Assembly: GCA_958450365.1 (NCBI GenBank)
Contig: CAUEEP010000934.1
Span: forward strand, 827,501-891,500
Origin: Mesorhabditis belari
Taxonomy: Eukaryota > Nematoda > Chromadorea > Rhabditida > Rhabditidae
Length of the DNA: 64,000 bases
Direction: 5' to 3'
Each line of letters begins with the position of its first letter. Within the stretch, counting starts at the first letter, position 1. The position numbers and the translations under genes are program-made. The notes beneath the pieces were generated by a model. The model had not been told where the DNA came from, did no database searches, and saw only the letters and a list, made by a program, of their open reading frames with translations. Of the stretch, positions 54,070 to 64,000 are shown piece after piece.

Positions 54070-54670
54070 TCAGATTTTTTATTGAAATTATTGTTTTACG
54101 TGATAAATTTTGTGTTTCTCTTTGAAATTAGAAAAAAAATCAATTTCCATTTGGGAGCCGAGTGGAGAATCCGGAACTTTTCGTAGCCGGACCACAATGA
54201 AGGCCAAAACTAATTGTGTGATGGCTTGGGGAGTTGAATGGAAACAATGGAAGCAAAGTTGATTGCCTGGACCGTTACAAAACCGGCGGGTTGAAGTCAA
54301 TTCCTCAATCAATTTCAATTCCCGAATGCGAAACTCAAAGCGCGCTTTATTTTTTCCTCAACCTAATATTTCAAAAATCTAAAATAAATAACAAACCCAG
54401 GCCGTTCCCATTTTTAATTAGTGAACCCTTTTTCTTTTTTAATGAAAACCTTTTTCCCTCGCTCATTTCCCCTTTTTTTCTCTTTTCTTTCTCTTTTCTT
54501 TCTCCGATTCAGTAATTAGAAATTCAGCTAAAAATTTTGTCCGTTGAACAAAAATTTTACTATGTTTTTGTTAAACATTTGATTTATTTTCAATGAGAAA
54601 ATGCTTTTTTTTAAGCGATTCAATTACTCAACTCAGTTTTGCCTGCATTTCTCGATCGTGTTCCCAGTTT
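54070..54670. other. No gene recognised
   Basis: 54090-54350 is open on both strands and somewhat less AT-rich than its neighbours, but no conserved motif or clear splice structure was found. Confidence 0.4.
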
Positions 54671-54672
54671 TG

Positions 54673-55265
54673 TCGTGCACTTTATGCTCAAATAAACGCA
54701 TACCTTCTGGTGCACTGAATTCGGGAGTGGGACAAATGCGACCTTTTTTTGCGCACCTTTTTTCCGCACCTTTTTTTCCGCACCTTGCCCATTAGCGCAC
54801 CTTTTTTCGCGTTTTAAAAAAGCTCTAAAAAGCTAATATTAACCAATTTCTATTCCAAATTGTGTTTTTCTAGGTAATTTGAGGGTGTCGAATTCAAATT
54901 TTGACATAACAGAGCGTGTGGAACCAATTTGAAAGACAAAACGGCTAGATCAAATTACAGAAAATTGTGTTTTCTCTTTGCATAACTCCGTCCGTTTGTT
55001 TCCACAAGCTCTGATATGTCAAAATTTCGATTCTACGCCTTAAAATTACCTAGAAAAACAACTTTTGGAATAGAAATTGGTTAATATTAGCTTTTTAGAG
55101 CTTTTTAAAACGTGAAAAAAGGTGCGCTAATGGGCAAGGTGCGGAAAAAAAAGGTCGCATTTGTCCCACTCCCCTGAATTCTTCATTTTCAAATCATTGC
55201 TGTGCAGAAAAATGAGGAATTCAGTGCACCAGATGGTTGGTGTTATTTTGAGCACAAATTACAAT
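54673..55265. mobile_element. Family T element interrupted by a hAT-like element
   Basis: The T sequence (cactttatgctcaaataaacgc..gtgcactgaattc) stops at 54722 and resumes at 55174 (ctgaattcttcatttt..cagtgcaccagatgg), with CTGAATTC repeated at the break. The interruption is the element listed at 54723-55173. Confidence 0.85.
54723..55173. mobile_element. hAT-like fold-back MITE with 8-bp target duplication
   Basis: 451 bp beginning GGGAGTGGGACAAATGCGAC and ending with its complement. Arms extend about 180 bp, through 'gcaccttgcccattagcgcacc' and 'aagctaatattaaccaatttctattccaaa'. Flanked by a perfect CTGAATTC duplication (54715-54722, 55174-55181), the length typical of hAT transposition. No coding capacity. 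Confidence 0.9.
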
Positions 55266-55268
55266 ATA

Positions 55269-55806
55269 TTAGGTTGATGCATAAGTGTTTTTGTTCCTTT
55301 TCGTCTGCCGTTTCAAGCCAACAAATGCACCAATTAAACTACGGTTGATTTCATTAGAAAAAGCAATTATTTTTCTGCAAAATAACATTAAAACGGGTTT
55401 AAAAATATTTAATGCCTGGATTTTCTTGAGAGTATGAAGTCGGGTAGTCAAAAAGGGCTAACTCGATGTTTAGTATGGTCAAAGTTGTGCGGTTTAGACA
55501 CCTTAGCTAAAGAAAACCTATCTTCGTGTCAATAGATAAAAGATAGAGAAAAAAACGTTTGATATTTCGCCAAAATTTCAGAGAAATTCATTCAGCCAAT
55601 TTTTCCGTAGAGTTTTTTATAGATTTTTACGAAAAAGGCGTTTTTCACTCTCGAATTTGCTTGAAAGTGAACCGAAATTCATTTAAAAAGATGCAAATTG
55701 AACAAAAAAACACTTTTTTTATAGAGCGAACTATAGATTAATTGGCGAATTTGTTACTTTTTAACAGAAGTACGAAAAAAACGAAAAGACTTATGCATCA
55801 ACCTAA
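55269..55806. mobile_element. Mariner-type MITE with TTAGGTTGATGCATAAGT ends
   Basis: 538 bp flanked by TA (55267-55268, 55807-55808). Inverted ends TTAGGTTGATGCATAAGT.. and 'ttttcgt' inside. Internal + strand frame of 60 codons (55559-55741) lacks transposase motifs. Confidence 0.9.
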
Positions 55807-55809
55807 TAG

Positions 55810-57420
55810 TAATCTTTTGTTTCAGTGGTCTTTCTTTTCAGTATTTTCTTTTCAGTAATCTTTTCAGTAATCTTTTCAGTAATTTCTTTTGAGTAATCTT
55901 TTCCTACTCCTGTAATCTTTTTCAAATTTATTTCCCAAAAAAAAAACCTTTCAAAAACCTGATCCATTTCCTCAAAAGGCGTCTTTTTTTTTCTTTAATT
56001 TTATGCGCAAAAATTAATGTTTTTTCTCTCGTACACGGATAAATGGGGGAAAGGGTTGAGTGAATATTAATTAGGAATCTTTTTTGGAGAAAGTCTTCCA
56101 ATTTTTAGGCTAAACCTTGTTTTGAAATCGCATTTAAACATTAATTTTTGTTGTTCTCGATGATTGTTAAGAGATTTTGACTATTCTACCTTGTTTAACA
56201 TGTCCTCTATGCTCGAATTTGTAAACGCATCCTTTCTAGTGCACTGAGACTTTTGATTCATTTACCCAGTTGCTTAGTGATTTAGCCTAAATCTTTCCGT
56301 TTGCTAAATAGTCAGAAGTTTGTAACTAGGGTTGATTTAAAGGTAAATTTTGCGAGCCATGGTCGGTAGCAAGCCGATTCTAGGGATTTTGAGCCTGGAG
56401 AGATTGGAACTGACTTCTGATCTGGATTCTGACCATGTTTGTCTCTGATCCTGGCATCTGTTCTTGTGGCCTGACTCTGATCGAACCTGGTTTTTGTCCG
56501 GCATGACTTAGCTTGCTTTACTGTTAGTCTGATCCTGGCTTCTGATCTTTTGACCTGACTCTGACCGGATCTGATCCTGACCTGGTCATGCCCTTAGCCT
56601 TACCTTGCTTTACTTCATCAACTCTGCAGAAAATCTAACCTTACCCTAGCTCTGGCTCTGGCTTAAGCTGGCTTCTGGCTTGACTCTAGTTTGATCTGGC
56701 TCTGGCGTTGATGTTGGTTCTGGCGATGGCTCTGGCCCAGCTTTAGTACGGTAAGGTTTGGATACTGTAGCTTAGGATTACTAAAGCCTGGCTTAATCCA
56801 GGTTTATCGGTCAAGAGGCTGGAGTCTCTTGCAATTGGTTTATTCAAATGTTTTCCCGTTTACCCGTTTGTCCCAGCCTTTCCCGACCCACCCCGACCCG
56901 TATCCTACTGCGATCATCCCCCATTTCTATATTCATTATCCATTTTTATCCATTTTATCCGCTCTTTTCCCATTTCTAATCTTCCCTCGCCAAATCCTTC
57001 AATAGATCCATCCAAAATTTCACTTTCCATCACTGATTATAATTAGAGTGAGTGTTTTTCGGGATTTTCTCTCCTCATCCCTGCACAATTTCTTTTTCTC
57101 ATCAAGTTTTGATATGCAAATTTCTTAACGATTACCGAAGAATAGACTTTTGGCTTTACTACCGGTTTGTTCTATAGAATTTCTCATTCTGTTCGATGTT
57201 CTCCATCTCTCAATAATCCTTTCTATAATCAAATACAAAGAAATTAGACGGAAAGAAGCTTAAAACTATTTTTCAGACAAAGTTCGACTATTTTGACCTT
57301 AAAAATAGCGTTATTCACATCGTTTTCGTTTTTAAAGACCATTTTCTAAAACTAGAACTTTTGAAAGAGCTTACAAAGGGAAAGGCAACAGTAGAAACGC
57401 ATAAAACAAAAGTTTTGCCA
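55810..57420. other. No gene; diverged simple repeats
   Basis: Includes a 'cagtaatcttttc' repeat (55840-55905), a family T half (56205-56250) and a long degenerate 'tctgatcctgacctgg' region (56380-56800). No convincing exon. Confidence 0.5.
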
Positions 57421-57424
57421 AGAA

Positions 57425-57635
57425 ATGAATTGAACTCGAGCAAAAGAACCGAGCGCTCGTTTTGTATGCAAACCTTTTATCCACTACACCATAAAATCAT
57501 GTTTAAGACCCGTGAAAGAACTGTCTTAAGACCAAAACTTTGAATGCTTAAAACTTTTGACAGGGTTCTCCATAGCAAAAACGGAAAGCAGATTCGGAAT
57601 CAGCGTGAAATTCTGCATCGAATCGTATAGATCAT
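57425..57635 (-). repeat. tRNA-like head with the SINE-like body seen at 1.8-2.3 kb
   Basis: On - a box A-like TGGTGTAGTGGATAA lies at 57478-57491; the expected box B is degenerate. At 57560-57610 lies 'agcaaaaacggaaagcag..tcggaatcagcgtgaaattctgc', the same body found at both ends of 1808-2307, in the same relative order. Confidence 0.5.
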
Positions 57636-57804
57636 ATAGCATTTGACCAAATTCTACATCCTTATTTCGAGAAATTTAGCCTACTGTTCCCTTGTTAGCT
57701 GCTAGATGGTCGGAACTAGTGTTTTGCTTTTGATTTTGAAATTATTGTTAGTGCAGAACTTTCAGAATGTTTAAATTTATCATTCAAACAGGTTTTAAGT
57801 CTTT

Positions 57805-57910
57805 GTTTTACAGCTTTTTACAGCTTTTTTACAGCTTTTTACAGCTTTTTTACAGCTTTTTACAGGTTTTTTACAGCTTTTTACAGCTTTTTACAGCTTT
57901 TCTTTACAGC
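57805..57910. repeat. Minisatellite, CTTTTTTACAG unit
   Basis: About nine 11-12 bp copies. 57640-57800 and 57910-58730 show no gene; a triple 'taacaattgt' lies at 58322-58350. Confidence 0.9.
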
Positions 57911-58734
57911 TTTTACTTGTTCTCAAAGTGTAACCGGCTTTCGGTAGTGATTTAAGCACACCAAGCTAAACAAATTATCGATCAGAATCATCAAAAACAG
58001 CCGAAAATCATTACTAATGCAAAAAAATAGAAAATTATCAATGCAAATTGCTTAAAAAAGTCAAAAATGGCTTCAAAGTATGAAAATTAGCTTTTATTTG
58101 GTCGATTCAAATGTAGAACTTTGAAAAGTATTGCTTTTAGCTTTTAGAAGAGAAGCTTTTAGCAAAAATCATAGTTTTACCTATTCTAAAAGCCTTTTAG
58201 CAAGCATAATAGCGATTTCTTTTTTGTTTTGTGTTAAAATCACTTTTTGAAAGTTATTTCCATTAATTCTCATCGAATTCCATCAATTCTCATCGAAAAA
58301 TACTCCTTTTCCACGCCCTTTAACAATTGTTAACAATTGTTAACAATTGTCGCTTTCTCTCGACCTCAAATCGTTTTTCTAATCACCTTTTTCTTTTTTT
58401 CATTCAAATCAACTAGAGTAATGCCCATGGAAATCGGAAAATCTGTCTTTTAGCTGTCTTTGATCCGTCGAGAAATCCACTGAGAAATCCAAATGTTCAG
58501 TTAAAAGAAAATCTCTCTGCTCAATAATTAAAGAGTGTTTACAATAGAAAGAAATTTTTAAAAAGGCTTGAAAATGGTATTTAGTTGGGAGATTCTCCGT
58601 TGAGTTTTGCTAAAAAGTGTCATTTTTCTCAATACCGTAATCTTGTCTTTTTTTTCTTCAATTCATTCACTTCTTTTTGATTCTGTGAAGAAAGGATAGC
58701 GAAAGATAGAAAAAGTGAGGCTTTTTCCATGAGG

Positions 58735-59105
58735 AATCATGGTCTTTTAAAAGTTCCATGGTCCTTTAAAAGTTTCGTGGTCCTTTAAAAGTCCCATGGT
58801 CTTGAAAGTTCCATGGTCTTTTAAAAGTTCCATGGTCCTTTAAAAGTTCCATGCTCTTGAAAGTTCCATGGTCTTTTAAAAGTTCCATGGTCCTTTAAAA
58901 GTTTCGTGGTCCTTTAAAAGTCCCATGGTCTTTTAAAAGTTCCATGGTCCTTTAAAAGTTCCATGCTCTTGAAAGTTCCATGGTCTTTTAAAAGTTCCAT
59001 GGTCCTTTAAAAGTTCCATGGTCTTTTAAAAGTTCCATGGTTTTTTAAAAGTTCCATGGTCTTTTAAAAGTTTCGTGGTCCCTTGGAAATTTCGTGGTCT
59101 TTTGT
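58735..59105. repeat. Minisatellite, CTTTTAAAAGTTCCATGGTC unit
   Basis: About nineteen copies of a 19-20 bp unit, with shorter 'cttgaaagttccatgg' variants. A few more units at 59225-59290 continue it across a T half-element (59110-59180). Confidence 0.95.
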
Positions 59106-59390
59106 TAAAAAAGTCTGAATTCTTCATTTTTCTCGATGGAATTCAGTGCGCCAGAAGGAGTTACAGAAAAGCACAAAGTATACAGATTTGATAGTAGTAG
59201 GAAGAATTGGCTCTTTCCCTGAATCGTGGTCTCTTGAAAGTCTTGAAAGTTTCGTGGTCTTTTAAAAGTTCCATGGTCTTTTAAAAGTTCCGTGTTCTGA
59301 TGAGTCTGATGAGCTTGATGTGCTTGATACAGCATTTTTTTTGCGATTAACATTAGTTTTCCTTTCCAAGCGGTTATAGTGATTAAATTA

Positions 59391-59909
59391 TTGGGTTGGG
59401 GAGAATGAGTCGGCGCCGAAAATCAAAAAAATGTCTAAAACTTCTATTCGACTTCGTCAAATAATATGCGTTTGATATGAGTAGAATGGTTAACTAATTC
59501 TCTACAAAATGACATTTAAAAGAAAATTCAAACAGCGCCTCCGCTCAAGAAAAAGCCATTTTTTCACAAAAACTACAAACTGTCATCTAGAAAAAACTAT
59601 TGGTGGGATCTTCCTGCAAATTTGGCAACTTAAGTAATTGAATGTGCTCTATCTTTTTTATATAAACACCAAAGAAGGTTTATGTGAAAGAAACTGTTCA
59701 AATGATGAGTCGGACTCTTTGCCATTTTAACCAGCTGCGTTTGGAAGTTCATAAACTCCCGAAAGAAAAGCTTTGTGGAATCTCTCAAAAGTGATTTTGT
59801 AGAGAAATAGTGGATCCTTTTGATGAAACCAAACGTATGTTTAAAGAAGGCTTTATGTGTGCAAAAAGTCCCTTTAAAGTTGGGCGCCGACTCATCCTCC
59901 CCAACCCAA
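59391..59909. mobile_element. Mariner-type MITE, copy 2
   Basis: 519 bp, TA on both sides (59389-59390, 59910-59911), nearly identical to 17338-17850 over its full length with a few indels (for example near 59745-59765). Confidence 0.9.
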
Positions 59910-60269
59910 TACATAAAAAGCTAAAAGTATTCAACTTTAAAATTAATCTTTAAAAAATATGAAGAGGATTGAAGATGAAGATGAAGAAGAAGGGAATTTC
60001 CATTTCAATTCAAATTTTCATTGAGAAAATTTTCTAATTCCCTATAAATTCCCTATAAAATTCCCCTATCAAAACACAAACAAGAAAAGACAAATTCCTT
60101 GCGTTTGCAAGGCATTTAGCAAAAACTAAAAGCAGATTTGGAACAAGGAAAAACTGAGCCAGATAGAATAGGTCTCGTTTTAGAATTTCACCTTTCTTTT
60201 TCGAGATTTATTCAAAGTTAATCACACGGTTAATAAAGTTTACAAAGAAATAAGCTAATAAAGAGATTC

Positions 60270-60570
60270 CAGTTACCTTCAATAAGTTTGTGTGTAACTC
60301 TTTTCTAATAAGAACTGCCAGAATTTGGAATTTCGAATCGACTCCCCAGAGTTTTGAGAGAGTCTAATAGTCTCGAAGTCTTTAAATGGTCTGTAGATGA
60401 TCTTGATCTTGAAGCTCTAGTGGATTCTTGACGTTATCTGTATCTATCTATTACATAAATTATATCGTGTTGCTTTTATTGAACCTTTTCGTGTTATTTG
60501 TATGAATTCATGTGTATTAATCTTAAATCTAGCGCACTTTATTTCAGGACCTGAATAAAGTATCTATATA
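60270..60570 (+). pseudogene. 5'-truncated non-LTR retrotransposon tail 3
   Basis: The + strand reads FLIRTARIWN, then after a frameshift LPRVLRESNSLEVFKWSVDD and LDLEALVDS-stop near 60430. This matches tail 2. The 3' end is 'cctgaataaagtatctatata'. Confidence 0.75.
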
Positions 60571-60714
60571 CCGTATTTTCTGTAATAGTAGTGGAGTCTG
60601 TAATAGTAGTGGAGTCTGTAATAGCAGTACAGTCTGCAATAGGAGTGCAGGCTGGAGGGAGGTTGAAAAAAATAGTAGTGCGCACTACTATTACAGAAAA
60701 TACGGTATATGATG
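60569..60714. mobile_element. Minimal family A-related MITE
   Basis: Ends ACCGTATTTTCTGTAATAGT and actattacagaaaatacggt are perfect inverted repeats. The interior holds four 'ctgtaatagtagtggagt' units in place of the usual A core. It sits directly at the 3' end of retrotransposon tail 3. Confidence 0.85.
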
Positions 60715-60784
60715 CTGGCGACTTTCCCTAGTTGGATAGATTTGTCCATTGATTTCTGATCCTACTTGCTCCAGAATTCGGCAA

Positions 60785-61105
60785 GCTTTAGCCTTAGACA
60801 AGCTTTAGCTTTAGACAAGCAAGCTTTAGCTTTGGACAAGCTTTAGCCAAGCTTTAGCCTTAGACAAGCTTTAGCTTTAGACAAGCTTTAGCTTTAGACA
60901 AGCTTTAGCCAAGCTTTAGCTTTAGACAAGGTTTAGACAAGCTTTAGCTTTAGACAAGCTTTAGCTTTAGACAAGCAAGCTTTAGCTTTAGACAAGGTTT
61001 AGACAAGCTTTAGCTTTAGACAAGCAAGCTTTAGCTTTAGACAAGCAAGCTTTAGCTTTAGACAAGCTTTAGCCAAGCTTTAGTCAAGCTTTAGCCAAGC
61101 TTTAG
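60785..61105. repeat. Minisatellite, CAAGCTTTAGCTTTAGA unit
   Basis: About twenty copies of a 17-bp unit with shorter 'caagctttagc' variants. 61105-61710 shows no gene. Confidence 0.9.
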
Positions 61106-61712
61106 CCTAAGGTTCAGCGCTCAAGAAGTTATGGAGCTGAAAAGAAAAGTGTATGACATAGCTGGCCTGGAAATTTTGCCATAGAGCCAAGCTAAACCCT
61201 TTTTGGTCCCTCTTTTTCCCTAATTAGCACTCAGCCGCTCATTTCCACAGATATTAGCACCTCTTTTACCCCTTTTTCTTATCCCCTTAAACATTCTCTT
61301 CATCGCCCATCTCTTTTTCCTTTCTCTTTCCCCATTTTCCCTTAATATTACTCATTAGGCAGCTTCATTAGTTGAAGATATTTCTATTTTTTCATTCATC
61401 TCAAAAATTTCCAACATTTCTACATAGTTTTCATCATTTTTCCTTCGCTACAAATTCTCGTAAACTTTCTCGAGCTGGCACACTGATTTTTCTGATGTTT
61501 GGTGAATTTCTGTACACAAAAACCCTTTCAAAATCCTGGGCTAATCCAAATGTACCCTTTTTGGTGCATTGAGAAGACCAACATGAAGCAGTTGGGTAAA
61601 TGAACCAGCTAGATTGCTCATGCATGGATTGCTTAAACGCTTCTCTTCTAGCGCACTGAATTCTTCAAGAAATCCAAATCTTTTGACGGGTTTTTCATTG
61701 TGAAAGCTATCA

Positions 61713-61890
61713 TGTGAGAATCCAAAGCCAAAGCCAATCCAAAGCCAATCCAAAGCCAATCCAAAACCAATCCAAAGCCAATCCAAAGCCAATCCAAAGC
61801 CAAAGCTTTCTTGGGCCTTCTTGGGCCTTCTTGGGCCTTCTTGGGCCTTCTTGGGACTTTCTTGGGCCTTCTTGGGACTTTCTTGGGACA
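61713..61890. repeat. Two adjoining minisatellites
   Basis: 'aatccaaagcc' (11-12 bp, 61718-61805) followed immediately by 'ttcttgggcc' (10-11 bp, 61806-61888). A family T right half lies just upstream at 61625-61665. Confidence 0.9.
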
Positions 61891-62139
61891 AATGGTTAAA
61901 AAAAACCCAACCAATAGATTCTACGACCCTGAAAACCCCAGAATACAGCTTTAACTATTATTTAGTACAGGTAACATTAAATCTAATTTTGGAATCATTT
62001 ACAGAAAAATCACTCTGTCAATTGAATCGAGTGCTCTTTGTGTGGCCAGGTAATCGCTTGCCGTCTGGCAAAACGTCCGGTATGGGGTGCTGCGATTTTC
62101 GAAATTTTTGATAATCATCCGGGGCGCCATAAAGCCCGA

Positions 62140-62200
62140 ATTTGCCAAGGCTGTCCAAGGCATTGTCCAAGGCTGTCCAAGGCATTGTCCAAGGCTCGAA
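62140..62200. repeat. Short minisatellite, AAGGCTGTCCAAGGCATTGTCC unit
   Basis: Two and a half copies of a 22-bp unit; no gene in 61890-62380. Confidence 0.8.
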
Positions 62201-62379
62201 TTGTCCAAGAATTATGAACGAAACTTCCCAGATTTCACCAGCTTTAAGCAGTGGCTATTATCAAGCTCCAATTTAATGAATTACTCAGTCTGGAGTGTTC
62301 TCAAAGCCTTGGTCAAAAGCAGGAAGAAAAGGACCGATCATTTAAGTTGACTCCAATAAACGAACGTCGTATCAAGTCG

Positions 62380-63255
62380 TACTTCTCTATGTTCTTACAC
62401 ATGAGTATACAAAATAAATTCGACTTTCCTATGACCAAATTTAATGAGGATCATTTTAAAACCAACCTCAAGTCTAACTGATTACTGGGAGTCGAGTTAT
62501 AGAGTAAAATAGAAAAGTCCCCCAAACTCCGAGACTTTCATCTAGAAGGTCAACTTTGACACTGATTTTCTCTATGTTTTTATTGGTGAGTCTACAAAAC
62601 AAATTTTACTTTTCTATAGCCAAATTTAATGAAGATTCTTTTAAAAGCAACCATAAGTTCATTCAGCCTCTATAACTCGAGTTTTGGACCATTTAAATTG
62701 ATTAACTTTTTCAGATAGGTAGTTCAACTTTTGCACAAATTTTCTCTATGTTCTTACACGAGAGTGTACCAAATAAATTGTGGTATTCTAAACCAAATTT
62801 CATAAGGATCATTTTAAAACCAACGCCAAGTCGATCTGACAATTAGAAGTCGAGTTATAGAGAAAAGTGCGCTAAAGTGCCATTTTGACTATGGAAAAAC
62901 GGCACTTTAGCGCACTACTCTTCAAGACGCTTTTTCTCTATGTTTTTATTAAAGAGTATACAAAACAAATTTCACGTTTCTATAACCAAATTTAATGAAG
63001 ATTCTTTTAAAAGCAATCATAAGTTGACTCAACTTCTATAACTCGAGTTATAGACCATTTAAATTGATCAACTTTTCCAGGTAGGTAGTTCAACTTCGAC
63101 ACAAATTTTCTCTATATTCTTACACTTGAGTATACAAAACAAATTCTACTTTTCTACAACCAAATTTAATGAGGATCATTTTAAAACCAACCTCAAGTCG
63201 ATTTGATTACTGGGAGTCGAGTTATAGAGTAAAATCAAAAAGTTCCCAAACTCCG
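62380..63255. repeat. Satellite-like tandem repeat, about 180-bp unit with dimer structure
   Basis: Five units begin near 62386, 62565, 62745, 62935 and 63109, each with 'tctctatgttctta', 'gagtatacaaaa.aaatt' and 'accaaatttaatgaggatca'. Odd units resemble each other more than their neighbours (ttcttacac against tttttatt), so the true repeat may be a 360-bp dimer. A related single unit lies at 23670-23890. Confidence 0.8.
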
Positions 63256-63370
63256 TAGACTCGTAACGGAATTTGGAAGTTTTTTCTCCATGCTTTATTT
63301 GAATCTGAATGTTTCAAAGAATAAAAATCAGTGAAAAACATTGATTCACTGAAAGAAATCATTCTAGAAA

Positions 63371-64000
63371 GCTTGGTTTAGGCTCAATTCGCGTATCTTT
63401 TGGCCACGATTGTATCTTTTCCCAAAAACGTGGCCTCTTTTACAACTACCCATATTTTTAAGAAGAAATAAACCAAATTGTTTGAAAGTAATCTAGAGAA
63501 AGTGAAGATTTCAGTGTGCTAGATGGAGAGGGTTTACAAGGCAGAAACTAAGGCGAGCGTTTACAAGGCTTTCAACGTTTTCCCCTACCTCATCAAAATT
63601 AGAGATTTTCCCCATTCGTTTCCCCTTTTTCCTTTCCTCTTTTCTCATCCATTCAAGTGCCGCTGATTTGATCCAGACAATCGAGACTGAATACTATATC
63701 TAGACTAAATACCGTAATCTAGCCATTCTAGACTGAATAACCCATTCTAGATTGAATACCGTAATCCAGACAGTCTAGACTGAATACTCTATCTAGACTG
63801 AATACTCTAATCTAGACTAAATACCGTAATCTAGCCATTCTAGACTGAATAACCCATTCTAGATAGAATACCGTAATCCAGACAGTCTCGACTGAATACT
63901 CTATCTAGACTGAATACCTTAATCTAGATAAAATGCCTAATCTCTTGGCTTAGGCTGAATTCGCGTATCTTTTGGCCACGATTGTATCTTTTCCCAAAAA
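63371..64000. repeat. Direct repeat flanking a CTAGACTGAATACC minisatellite
   Basis: The 58 bases at 63371-63428 (ggctcaattcgcgtatctt, ttggccacgattgtatct) recur at 63943-64000 and run off the window end. Between them are a family T fragment (63505-63545) and about fourteen 'ctagactgaataccgtaat' units (63690-63930). Confidence 0.85.

Overview
The window is eukaryotic and almost certainly from a nematode. Genes have many exons with short introns and consensus GT..TTTCAG boundaries. The telomere-type hexamer TTAGGC occurs in three interstitial blocks. One gene encodes an SXP/RAL-2 (Ani s 5-like, DUF148) secreted protein, a family known from nematodes. The sequence is AT-rich and repeat-choked, like a chromosome arm. 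No bacterial operon, phage, CRISPR array or rRNA is visible.

Four protein genes can be assembled exon by exon on the + strand, with reading frame kept across every junction. (1) 10439-11659: a 250-residue protein of unknown family, built from two diverged copies of one domain around an acidic linker. (2) 12225-15442: ALG6, the ER glucosyltransferase that adds the first glucose to the dolichol-linked oligosaccharide (14 exons, 522 aa). (3) 25022-36303: a hexokinase with all catalytic motifs and an unusual charged C-terminal extension; its first exon is not located and its introns are bloated with repeats. (4) 40906-44725: a secreted SXP/RAL-2 protein with a long Asn/Gln/Pro-rich repeat region (8 exons, 557 aa). 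Possible orphan exons lie on the - strand at 2818-2923, 9729-9839 and 53400-54060.

The rest is mobile and repetitive DNA. There are mariner/Tc1-type elements with TA target duplications, a hAT-like fold-back element with a perfect 8-bp duplication, and decayed Tc1 and mariner transposases. Four 5'-truncated non-LTR retrotransposon tails are present. At least four short palindromic families recur, called T, A, B and C here, together with tRNA-like inverted repeats and about thirty minisatellites. Some families are nested, and their order of insertion can be read. From about 45 kb to the end I find no convincing intact gene.

The genes look like unrelated housekeeping or secreted functions, not a pathway. 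Genes 1 and 2 are co-directional, 565 bp apart, and each start codon follows closely on a splice-acceptor-like TTTAG, which would suit trans-splicing. Intron and exon positions are by eye from splice signals, frame and family conservation; no transcript evidence was available.
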